Part shown: positions 16,345-23,165 of the stretch, piece by piece | How the letters are laid out: every line of letters starts with the position of its first letter | Numbering within the stretch: the stretch's first letter is position 1 | Assembly: GCA_001986395.2 (NCBI GenBank) | Contig: MQVO02000140.1 | Location: forward strand, 1 to 23,165 | DNA: 23,165 bases | Reading direction: 5' to 3' | Source: Irpex lacteus | Taxonomy: Eukaryota; Basidiomycota; Agaricomycetes; Polyporales; Irpicaceae | Notes under the pieces: generated by a model | Database searches by the model: none | What the model saw: only the letters and a program-made list of their open reading frames with translations | What the model was told of the DNA's origin: nothing | Position numbers and translations under genes: made by a program

Positions 16345-17021
16345 GTGAGCATGTACCATCTTTAAATAAAATAATAATAATATTAAAGATTATAATAGTA
16401 ATAACAATAAGAACTATAAATTTATTTAATACTAAAGAGAGAAAATAGTAATTTCAATAATAATGAGTAATTCCATTGTGTAACCTCGCTCCCTCGATCA
16501 AAATAAAAGTTTACCCTTATTATAATTTATTGCATTCGCTCATTAAAATAATAATTTGAACTTTCCAAAGATTACTAATGGGTAAAGTTAAAAGATAAGA
16601 GAGATACAAAAGTCTTTGAACTCTCACAATTAAATAATAATGAGTAGTGATAAAGAATAATAAACAATGTGTAAGGCTAAAGATCAAAGAGAGAATTATC
16701 TATTAAATAATAAATTTATCGGAGTTAGTTCTATAAATGAGCGGGTGCGAACTCAAGAGAAAAGAAGAAAGAGTTACTATTAATAATAATATCTGCACTA
16801 GTTATAATTAATTATCCCGGGATTCTTTAATTAAAATTTAATTTTATTTTAATAAGTTCTTTTCTTTAGTATTCTATCAAAGGTCAATGTTGAGGGTGTC
16901 CCTCAACACTATCTTTTTTATTAAGAGAATAGTATTCTCTTTGATCTTTAGCTTTACTCACATCATCTACAAACAAAATCTTTTGTGCCCTTTTTTTTAT
17001 AAAAAAAAAGGAGAATAGGGT
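16345..17021. other. AT-rich spacer with repeats
   Basis: No gene was recognised. It contains an AT palindrome variant at 16827-16854 whose following TAAGTTCTTTTCTTTAGTAT is shared with 22411-22432, a hairpin GTGTTGAGGG/CCCTCAACAC at about 16888-16910, and a CCCTTTTTTTTTATAAAAAA...GG hairpin at 16987-17012. Confidence 0.55.
16827..16854. repeat. AT palindrome variant with shared flank
   Basis: TTTAATTAAAATTTAATTTT then ATTTTAATAAG. The 3' flank (TTCTTTTCTTTAGTATTCTA) matches the copy at 22384-22432 with one change, showing that flanking DNA is copied along with the repeat. Confidence 0.75.
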
Positions 17022-17186
17022 CTAACCATTTACCTCATCCTTAGTTAAATTATCTGTACATATTTTTAAACAACCTTCACTAAAATAACCATCACCCTGG
17101 CTAACATAATCATAATCCTCTAAAGGAAATCGAGCAAAGGATGAAAAACTTCGTGTAGTTTTCACTAAAGATATTTTTTTATCAGT
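17022..17186 (-). pseudogene. Unknown minus-strand fragment
   Basis: A 54-codon frame without ATG reads DKKISLVKTTRSFSSFARFP, then LEDYDYVSQGDGYFSEGCLK and ends KDEVNG. The same frame continues upstream beyond one TAA (TLLLTENTKGRG), so a single nonsense change may split a longer gene. Balanced composition and few Asn/Lys runs make it more protein-like than the surroundings, but the family is unknown. Confidence 0.35.
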
Positions 17187-17837
17187 TTAGATACCTCTTC
17201 CTTTTGTATTTTCTGTTAAAAGAAGAGTAGGTGCACACATCCTGTTGACTCAGAAGCTTGTCTGTCCTTTTCCCTAATTATGAGATAAATATAATTCTCC
17301 TGAAGGGGAGGGAGAATCCCATAAAATAAAATAAGAGAATAAGATAATAATAAATAATAGAGAATAATAGAGTAGTAAGAGATAACTTCCCCTTTTTTAA
17401 ATATAAATATTTTTAGAATAAATAAATAAATAATGAAAATGATGATGAAAAATAATTCTTTTATTAATTAATTTAAATTTATTAATAATTATTATTATCT
17501 TCTTATTTTATCTAATATAATAAGAATAATTTAAACTACGATTATCTCTAATATATTCTCTTATTAAAGAATTTAAAGGGAGTTTAGCGATAAATAATAA
17601 ATAATCTTTAAATTAAAGAGTAGTAATAACTTAAAGAAAAGTAAATAAAGATAATGAGTTCTACACAGTGAGCGTGATGCGAACCTCAATAGAGTAAGAA
17701 TAGTAGTGATTATAGCTAATATTAATAGTAAATGTGTAAATGTAATCCCTCAAGCTGGGACAATGGTTATGCAGCTTCCACACCCAAATAACTAGTTTTT
17801 TGTTAGTTAATTTTAGCTCTTTATCCTCTAGTAACGC
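17187..17837. other. AT-rich spacer
   Basis: No gene was recognised. A copy of the AAGAATTTAAAGGGAG...CGATAAATAATAAATAATCT segment (17567-17607) repeats 9496-9538. A diverged palindrome half, CACCCAAATAACTAGTTTTTTG, is at about 17780. Confidence 0.45.
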
Positions 17838-18157
17838 ATGCATTTTCAAAGCCCTTCTCTTTCTAGCTGCTGGTCAATAAACACTAAGTGGACAATGGGT
17901 ATTCTGGCTAGGTACACTAAGTGCAGGTCTAACAGCTTTTTACTCATTCCGTCTACTACTCCTTGTCTTCTTTAGTACACCTTCAGCTACTCCTTGTCTT
18001 CTTTAGTACACCTTCAGCTACTCGATCAAATTATGACATACTCATGATGCACCCAGGGTATTCCTATGTTTATTCTATCAATTCTGTCTTTTACTGCAGG
18101 TTATCTAGTAAGTTATATCTTTACAGGTCTAGGAGTGATTATCTAGGAGGAGGGTAA
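17838..18157 (+). pseudogene. nad5: nad5 fragment (copy 2), heavily damaged
   Basis: The piece reads FSK, then in another frame LLFLAAGQ, a TAA where the intact copy has Tyr, TLSGQWVFWLGTLSAGLTAF and YSFRLLLLVFFSTPSAT. It then resumes in other frames with RSNYDILMMHPG and IPMFILSILSFTAGYLVSYI. This parallels GFYSKDLILEVALGQYEVSG...YWLGTISAVFTAFYSFRL and the following helix of the nad5 at 10879-11756. The two copies differ at most residues outside the core, so the duplication is old or the second copy is from another source. A 31-base tandem duplication (17956-18017) breaks the frame. CTA leucine and TGG tryptophan are used. Confidence 0.72.
17956..18017 (+). repeat. 31-base tandem duplication inside nad5 copy 2
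   Basis: CTACTCCTTGTCTTCTTTAG followed by TACACCTTCAG occurs twice head to tail (17956-17986, 17987-18017). Removing one unit restores the nad5 frame across it. Confidence 0.9.
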
Positions 18158-18705
18158 ATTAAATTATTAGAATTTTAAATAAAAAGATTCTAATAGTAAT
18201 AATATAAATAATGTTGATAAACAAAGACAGTTGGAGGTTGAAAAATCTGAAGGTAAATTTAGCAAAGTAGCTAGAAAAGTTAAGATAATGGAATCAATTT
18301 AGTATTTAAAGATAGTTTCTTATTACTTCCAATGTCTCTTAGAAAACTTTGTAAATCATTCTCTATTCCTAAATAAACAAAAGGCGGGGACAACTACTTT
18401 ATTTAACTAAAGAAAGAAAAAGAATAAATAAGAATATAAATATTTATGAATTCGCACACTCCTACAATTAATAATTTTAACTCCGACAATGTGGGGATGA
18501 GTAAGATTAAAGAAATAAAAAGGGAGCTAAGAAAGAATCTAATTTATTTTACTACTTTTATTTAAAATAAAATATTAACTAATTTAAATAGTTATTTATC
18601 TTCAGATGAGAGGAGGAATTATAATTAATTCTAACTAAAACTAAGAGATATTTAATAAATAAATTACACAGGAGATTTATTTAATTTTATTTTAATAAGT
18701 TAATA
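18158..18705. other. AT-rich spacer
   Basis: No gene was recognised. GAGATTTATTTAATTTTATT then TTAATAAG at 18672-18699 is a variant of the AT repeat and directly abuts the endonuclease piece. Confidence 0.45.
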
Positions 18706-18965
18706 GAAAGAGAACAATATTATATAGACCTTTTAAAGCCAGAGTATAATATTTTACAAGTAGCGGGTTCACTTTTTGGTTATAAACATACTCTTGAATC
18801 TATGGAGAAATTAGAGAAATAGCTATTAATCGTTAAGATGAAACCAAAGCTAAATTAAGAGGCAGCATTCGGTAAAACATATAAACATACAGAAGAAACT
18901 AAGATTAAATTGAGAGATGCTGTTTAGGGAAGAAACATAGTTAAGAAACTAAAGCTAAATTAAGA
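18706..18965 (+). pseudogene. GIY-YIG homing endonuclease remnant with NUMOD3 repeats
   Basis: The frame EREQYYIDLLKPEYNIL then AGSLFGYKHTLESMEKL is the end of a GIY-YIG nuclease domain (ExEQYYIDLLxPEYNI, with the catalytic Glu in ExEQ) and the first NUMOD3 DNA-binding helix. After a TAG at 18820, further NUMOD3-like units follow in shifting frames: DETKAKLRGS, FGKTYKHTEETKIKLRDA and LGKKHS-stop-ETKAKLR. Such proteins are encoded in mitochondrial group I introns and promote intron spread. The GIY and YIG motifs are missing because the 5' end stops at an AT repeat, and several stops and frame changes follow. It is a dead relic. Confidence 0.8.
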
Positions 18966-19005
18966 GTAATACAATATTTATTTTATTAAAAAATAAAAAG
19001 ATACT

Positions 19006-19032
19006 TTAATTAAAAATTTAATTTATTTTAAT
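19006..19032. repeat. AT palindrome variant before nad1
   Basis: TTTAATTAAAAATTTAATTT then ATTTTAATAAA. It lies 34 bases before the abrupt start of nad1 coding. Confidence 0.65.
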
Positions 19033-19596
19033 AAAAAAAATATAAAAAAAGACCTTAATGTAATAGTCGCTGACGCTCTTAAGCTTATCGTTAAGGAAAC
19101 AGTTGTACCATCTACATGCTAATGCTTTATCTACTATCTAGCTCCATCTATTGTAATACCTTTGCACTACTAGGAAGGCTGATTCCATTTGACCTGGAGC
19201 AGTAGTAGCTGACATCGAACTAGTTACTATATAGCCTAGCCATTTCATCTATGGTGTATATGGTTTCTACTCGCAGGTTGGTCTGCGAATGAAAAGTATG
19301 CCTTCTTTGGTGTATGCGTTCAACTGCTCAAATGATCTCATATTAACTAGTGCTAGGCTCTGCTGTACTAGCTGTACTAATCAGGGTGGTTCACTTAACA
19401 TAATGACACTTGTTGAAGCACAAATGCCTATGTGGTTTGTTGTACCTCTACTACCTATGTTTTACTCTTTATCATTAGTGTACTAGCGGAAACTAATCGT
19501 ACACCCTATGACCTACCAGAAGCTGAAAGTGAACTAGTACTGGATTTATGACTGAACATAGCGCTATGCCATTCGTTCTTTTCTTTCTGGGTGAGT

Positions 19597-19799
19597 AGTA
19601 ATGCTCTATCGTCTTATATACGAAATACAGTTAAAATTAATAAATTAGACTCTGCCTGGTTAACAGGTTCAACGACCAATTAACATATGTTCTTAACCTC
19701 TTTATTTGCCATAGAAATGTAAAAGGGTAGACAAAGATATGGTCTAGCTTATAGCAAAGGCTATAAATAAACACTTTAATCATTTAGCGATTGTTCTAT
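19597..19799 (+). ncRNA. Mini group I intron nad1-i1
   Basis: Splicing after GGTGAGT and before ATTGTTCTATTG gives GEYCSIVLMSA across the junction, as the protein requires. The 5' exon ends in T and the intron ends in G, the group I rule. GGTTCAACGACCA and AAAGATATGGTCTA are classic R and S core elements forming P7 (GACCA/TGGTC). At 203 bases without an ORF it is close to the minimum for a group I ribozyme. Confidence 0.8.
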
Positions 19800-19969
19800 T
19801 GTACTAATGAGTGCTCTATCTGCTACTCTATTCCTAGGTGGTAGCGGTTTCCCTCTACTAGTTGTCAATACTACACCTATTTCTATTTCTGCACTAGTAC
19901 TAGCTATCAAGACATGTATGGGTTGCTTTGCCTTTGTATGGTTCCGTGCTACACTACCACGTCTACGGT

Positions 19970-20148
19970 GTCTAGCCGTATAACCCTATTGATCTTTATG
20001 CGTGTACAGGCCCATATGCCTATCATGCAACTATTAAGGTTAATGCCTTATTAGTCAAACGATTGCTATTTTCTACGATGTCACTTTATATATCATGCAG
20101 TCTGTCTATGTTGAAAGGCTTTATATTCTATACTAGTTAATAGAATAG
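19970..20148 (+). ncRNA. Mini group I intron nad1-i2
   Basis: Splicing after CTACGGT and before TTGACCAA gives LRFDQL, matching the family's PRYRFDQL. The exon ends in T and the intron in G. CAAACGATTG and CATGCAGTC can form P7 with one G-U pair. Length is 179 bases, with no ORF. Confidence 0.72.
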
Positions 20149-20382
20149 TTGACCAACTTATTACTTTCTGTTGGACAGGTATGCTACCACCAGCTATTGC
20201 ACTTGTACTAGTTGTACCTAGTATTCTAATTGCATTTAATATTATGCCTTAGACCCCTTTACTATGTGTATAATTTATGTGTCTAATACTATGTGTAAAA
20301 TAATAGAGCATGTATACTATCTAATCAATACTAATTTACGTTAAAAGATCTATGTTATAAGATATACGTAAAAATATATAAC

Positions 20383-20455
20383 CAGGTGGTAGACTAGTTG
20401 TCTAAGTTACCCGTTTTGGGTATGGGAGATCGTTGGTTCGAGTCCAACCTACCTG
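20383..20455 (+). tRNA. trnP: tRNA-Pro (UGG), second gene
   Basis: CAGGTGG and CTACCTG form the acceptor (one G-T). The D stem is GACT/AGTT. The anticodon arm CCCGT/ATGGG holds TTTGGGT, anticodon UGG. The T arm is GTTGG TTCGAGT CCAAC. It is far less AT-rich than the tRNA-Pro at 2772-2843 and unlike it in the acceptor, T arm and anticodon stem, so it is not a recent duplicate. Confidence 0.88.
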
Positions 20456-20469
20456 ACATCCATTAAACT

Positions 20470-20496
20470 CCCTTTTTTTATTAAAATAAAAAAAGG
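20470..20496 (+). terminator. CCTTTTTTTATT hairpin after tRNA-Pro
   Basis: CCCTTTTTTTATTAAAATAA then AAAAAGG folds into a long A-T hairpin closed by C-G pairs. Comparable hairpins are near 2588, 14289 and 16987. A role in transcript end or processing is inference. Confidence 0.4.
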
Positions 20497-20657
20497 TATC
20501 TAAACACTCTATCCTGTCAAAAAAAAAAGTTTAATGGGTCGATGCTTATTTTAATAACAACTAAAACTAAAATACTGCATTAACAGACACACATGTAACA
20601 ACATATAGTAAAGGGCTTCTAATTCTTTACTCTAAGGAGATTAAACACAAACCGAAC

Positions 20658-21818
20658 ATGGCACTATTGCTTAACGGTCTTAACCAATCAAAGACGATTC
20701 TAGGTCTACGTCCAGCCTATCAATCACACCCTCACCATTTAACACTTAAAAGCCCTTGGCCTATTTTAACATCAGGGTCAATTCTAGTGATGCTATCAAG
20801 CGCAGCTATGTACTTTAACTCATTTGATGGGGCTGGTCTACTACTTGTTATTGGGCTACTAAGCACATCAACTGCTATGGCTCTATGGTGGGCTGACTGT
20901 ATCATGGAAGGTACATACCTTGGTCACCATACTAAGATTGTACAACACAGCCTATCACTTGGTGTTAGCCTATTCGTTGTTACAGAAGCTTGCTTCTTCC
21001 TATCAAGCTTTTGGGCTTATTTCCATTCAAGTCTAGCACATACAGTTGAACTAGGGTCACAATGGCCGCCAGCAGGTGTAACAGCACTATCACCAATGGC
21101 AGTACCTCTAATGAATACACTACTACTAATTAGCTCAGGTGCTACTGTAACATATGGTCACCATGCTATGTTCCGGTCAGACCGTTCAGCTGCTCTAATT
21201 GGTTTATTCCTAACAGTTGTACTAGCTATTATCTTTACAGCTCTACAAGGACTTGAATATGACGTAGCTGGATTCTCTATGGCAGACGGTGCTTATGGTA
21301 GCTGTTTATTCTTTGCAACAGGGTAAACCTTTATGCTCTTTAACTAAATCTATTTTGTTAAGATCTTAACTGATAAAACAAAGCTTTATTTTTATTTAAA
21401 TAAATAGAGGCACAACGACTATACATTACATTTAGATAATATAGTCTTAATTGTATTAAAAAAATATTGATAATATAAGGCTAGTAATAGTTTGTCCATG
21501 GTTTCCATGTACTAGTTGGTACAATTGCACTAGCTGTAGGTCTAGTACGTCTCTACTACTACCACTTTACATCTACTCACCACATTGGGCTAAAAGCTTT
21601 TATCCTTTACTGGCACTACTTAGCCTACACTAATCAATTCTATGCAAAGATACTATTTGCAACGGCTATCTATATTTATACCGTCTAACTACTGCTAAGC
21701 ATTAAGGCACAGTCTTGATCATATTAAAACATATGTAATCAACTTATTCAATCATTCGTTTGTGGACGTAGTATGGCTATCCCTTTACCTATCTATCTAT
21801 TGGTGGAGAGCTGCTTAA
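20658..21818 (+). CDS. cox3: Cytochrome c oxidase subunit 3, three exons
   Basis: Subunit 3 is the seven-helix membrane subunit beside the catalytic core of complex IV. Exons 20658-21324, 21495-21616 and 21759-21818 join in frame to 282 codons. The conserved marks are SHPHHLTLKSPWPILTS at the start, AMALWWADCIMEGTYLGHHT, TEACFFLSSFWAYFHSSLAH (with the core Glu), GSQWPPAG, ALQGLEY, FFATGFHGFHVLVGT across intron 1, and WHFVDVVWLSLYLSIYWW across intron 2, ending RAA-TAA. Exon 1 alone would stop at a TAA within intron 1. Trp is always TGG and Leu mostly CTA. The length slightly exceeds the usual about 270 because the N-terminus is extended (MALLLNGLNQSKTILGLRPA). It is the only complete respiratory gene in the window and so the best guide to the genome's living coding style. 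Confidence 0.95.
21325..21494 (+). ncRNA. Mini group I intron cox3-i1
   Basis: The 5' exon ends ACAGGGT and the 3' exon starts TCCATGG, giving ATGFHGFH. The exon ends in T and the intron in G. GGCACAACGACTATA and ATAATATAGTCTT are R and S core elements with a perfect seven-pair P7 (GACTATA/TATAGTC). 170 bases, no ORF. Confidence 0.85.
21617..21758 (+). ncRNA. Mini group I intron cox3-i2
   Basis: Removing about 142 bases between TACTGGCAC and TTTGTGGAC restores the family's WHFVDVVW. TTGCAACGGCT and GGCACAGTCTT are candidate R and S elements with a four-pair P7. The intron ends in G, but the exon does not end in T with these borders, so the exact 5' border may be a base or two off. It is among the shortest group I introns I would expect. 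Confidence 0.65.
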
Positions 21819-22163
21819 TACTATACTTATACTTTCACTAGACCCCGTAGACTAATCTATACTAAATTATACTCTCTAAGACTAGTTATAGTATATATAA
21901 CCTTTTGTATTCTAAATCTATACTTTATAAGACTAGTAATAGTATATACAACCTTTTTGTACCCTTAACCAAGGATTGATAGTGTGTTAGTATTCTAGTG
22001 TGCTAGTAAGACGTCAATAGGTTCACTAACTCTTTAATAAGCTTCACAATGAAGCGGTTGTAATATAATATATAATGTGCTTGTCTTTCTACCTATAGTT
22101 TATTAGTAAGATAGTATTAATTTTAAACGACATCTAATAAGGTTAAAAAAGGTTAAGAATAAA
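21819..22163. other. Spacer with an imperfect tandem repeat
   Basis: Two degenerate units of about 53-56 bases (21855-21909, 21911-21962) share TAAGACTAGT(T/A)ATAGTATAT followed by A(C/T)AACC and a T run before GTA. No gene was recognised. Confidence 0.6.
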
Positions 22164-22234
22164 GCGGTTGTAGCATATGGGTAATGCACCGCCTTGTCAA
22201 GGGGGAAGATGTGGGATCGTAGCCCATCAATCGC
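22164..22234 (+). tRNA. trnD: tRNA-Asp (GUC)
   Basis: GCGGTTG and CAATCGC form the acceptor. The D arm is GCATATGGGTAATGC. The anticodon arm CCGCC/GGGGG holds TTGTCAA, anticodon GUC. The T arm is GTGGG ATCGTAG CCCAT; the loop starts A instead of T. Confidence 0.88.
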
Positions 22235-22800
22235 GTATCGTTGATTAACTATCCACTTATAAGATATCACTATACTAGCCTATAGCTATCTATGTACTAA
22301 ACGGAAGGCTGATGCACTTTTTAAAGCATTGTTAAACAATAAAAGCTCTTTAAGCTAGATAAATTAAAACATTCTTTTTAGGCTTTAATTAAAATTTAAT
22401 TTTTATTTTAATAAGTTCTTTTCTTTAGTATTTTATCAAAGTGTGTTTGCCTGCTACGCTAGCCGATATTGCCCATATAGCTAAATTAAGAAGAGCATGA
22501 ATTTTAATAACTCGTTTATATATTGCTATTTATAGAGGCTTTTTTACTATCACTACCTGAGTTTCTTTAAATTTTTACAGCAATCAATGGATTAATAGAA
22601 TCCCTCAAAAGTTGAATTGTATGATTATTTAGTGAAGATGGATGTTTAATTTTCCATATTTCACCTTCGGTATGTTTATTAAGAGAGATTCTCTATAAAT
22701 AGTTTCATGGTTTACGACCGATGGAATCCCGGTTTATGAAATAAAATAGAATAATTTGGGTAAAATGATACCCCAAGCAATGCAACTAAAGGACTCGCTT
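22235..22800. other. AT-rich spacer
   Basis: It contains an AT palindrome variant (22384-22413) with the same flank as 16827. A minus-strand stretch near 22580-22715 reads HTEGEIWKIKHPSSLNNHTI, then LLRDSINPLIAVKI, protein-like but without start, stop context or known family. Confidence 0.4.
22384..22413. repeat. AT palindrome variant with shared flank
   Basis: TTTAATTAAAATTTAATTTT then TATTTTAATAAG, followed by TTCTTTTCTTTAGTATTTTA, the same arrangement as at 16827-16875. Confidence 0.75.
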
Positions 22801-22980
22801 TTAAATTAAAATAAAATAAAACATGAATAAAAACAATCTTACAAAACTTTCTTTAAATCGTCCACCTGTTATAGCTACTTCAAAAACAAAAAGTCCAGGT
22901 TTTATCGCTTGTTCACCTAATTCCTTTACACTTTTTGTACGGCCACACAACCTAGTTACTTTTACTTTTTTATCACTCAT
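22801..22980 (-). CDS. Possible small unknown protein (minus)
   Basis: The frame starts at ATG 22980 and encodes 59 residues: MSDKKVKVTRLCGRTKSVKE, then GLFVFEVAITGGRFKESF and a hydrophobic end to TAA at 22801. The basic N-terminus and balanced composition look protein-like. It overlaps the plus-strand frame 22823-23152 head to tail, and at most one of the two is likely to be real. No family was recognised. Confidence 0.3.
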   Translation of the reverse strand: MSDKKVKVTRLCGRTKSVKELGEQAIKPGLFVFEVAITGGRFKESFVRLFLFMFYFILI

Positions 22981-23152
22981 TTCTCTTTCTCATAAAAAAG
23001 TAGCTTTTTACTCTTCAATGTCAAAAAATCATACTTTAATTGAGAGTGACGGAGGAACTCCGAAAACTGATAAATCAAGAACTTACACAGTTAAAAATAG
23101 TAAAATTAACCATAACTTAGGTTACATTTATCGTAACCCTAAATCTCATTGA
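22823..23152 (+). CDS. Possible unknown protein (plus)
   Basis: A 109-codon frame from ATG (MNKNNLTKLSLNRPPVIATS) to TGA. It is rich in Ser, Asn, Lys and Pro, with a weak hydrophobic stretch LVTFTFLSLISLS in the middle. If TGA is Trp the frame continues towards the window end. The minus strand carries a competing frame (22801-22980). Neither has recognisable homology, so this is an uncertain call. Confidence 0.3.
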   Translation: MNKNNLTKLSLNRPPVIATSKTKSPGFIACSPNSFTLFVRPHNLVTFTFLSLISLSHKKVAFYSSMSKNHTLIESDGGTPKTDKSRTYTVKNSKINHNLGYIYRNPKSH

Positions 23153-23165
23153 CACACTTATTTTT

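Larger units (their letters stand above)
19066..20252 (+). pseudogene. nad1: nad1, 5'-truncated, two mini introns, many frame breaks
   Basis: Subunit 1 is the quinone-site membrane subunit of complex I. The order is complete from VADALKLIVKETVVPS through [107 protein letters not shown] and [16 protein letters not shown] (exon 1). Exon 2 is SIVLMSALSATLFLGG to FVWFRATLPRLR. Exon 3 is DQLITFCWTGMLPPAIALVL to FNIMP and TAG. Exons 2 and 3 are clean. Exon 1 has roughly ten single-base indels and at least one nonsense change (TAA for the Glu after MISY). About 50-60 N-terminal codons are missing. The contrast between broken exon 1 and well-formed introns and later exons is odd: recent decay, local sequence errors or transcript correction are possible. 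Confidence 0.85.

Noticed and set aside
20630..20657. Shine-Dalgarno site (TAAGGAGATT) before cox3
   Set aside because: It looks like a bacterial ribosome site, but fungal mitochondria are not known to rely on one, and it is not repeated before the other recognisable starts.
21325..21758. Translational bypass elements (byps) in cox3
   Set aside because: The insertions are longer than known byps, carry group I R and S elements, and at least the first has the exon-T / intron-G borders, so splicing is the simpler explanation.

Overview
The window is AT-rich DNA that reads as part of a fungal-type mitochondrial genome, probably a large one from an early-diverging lineage, though I cannot name the organism. 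The evidence is cox3, nad1, nad2, nad4, nad4L, nad5, cox1, cob, atp8 and an rps3 fragment, mitochondrial-style tRNAs, group I introns, LAGLIDADG and GIY-YIG homing-endonuclease remnants, and TGA read as tryptophan in several frames. No rRNA gene was recognised.

Only cox3 (20658-21818) can be read as a complete gene, as three exons separated by two very small group I introns. The other respiratory genes are pieces: cox1 (4048-4605 and 8271-8387, minus), nad4 (8577-8747 and 9732-9899, plus; a second copy at 13420-13672, minus), nad5 (10879-11756 with two +1 frame breaks; a second damaged copy at 17838-18157), nad4L, nad2, cob, atp8, and a frame-broken nad1 (19066-20252) that still carries two well-formed mini introns. 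The tRNAs are Asn, Pro (two different genes), Ile, Phe, Gly-like, one unresolved, and Asp.

Layout: 0.6-2.5 kb holds a plasmid-like reading frame with one membrane segment and a long charged, low-complexity tail, then tRNA-Asn and tRNA-Pro. 2.9-7.4 kb is repeats, an unknown gene, a chimeric cox1 piece and a divergent relative of the first protein. 8-10 kb is cox1, nad4 and endonuclease pieces. 10-14 kb is nad5, nad4L, rps3, nad2 and nad4. 14-16.3 kb holds atp8, four tRNAs and the start of cob. 16.3-19 kb is mainly repeats, a broken nad5 and a GIY-YIG remnant. 19-22.3 kb is the least AT-rich block, with nad1, tRNA-Pro, cox3 and tRNA-Asp.

Three dispersed repeat families tie the window together: a palindrome built on C4A6CTAG...CTAGT6G4 (whole, half, interrupted and compound copies), an AT palindrome built on TTAAAATTTAATTAAATTTTAA, and a sequence containing ATTTTATTTTAAGTAG. 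They sit at, or inside, the edges of many gene fragments (nad2, nad4, cox1, LAGLIDADG, GIY-YIG), so they look like the agents or scars of the shredding. Two coding styles coexist: CTA leucine with TGG tryptophan (cox3, nad5, nad1, nad2, cob and others) and TTA leucine with TGA tryptophan (cox1 at 4.3-4.6 kb, atp8). Sequencing or assembly error is a real alternative for some frame breaks and cannot be excluded from the sequence alone.
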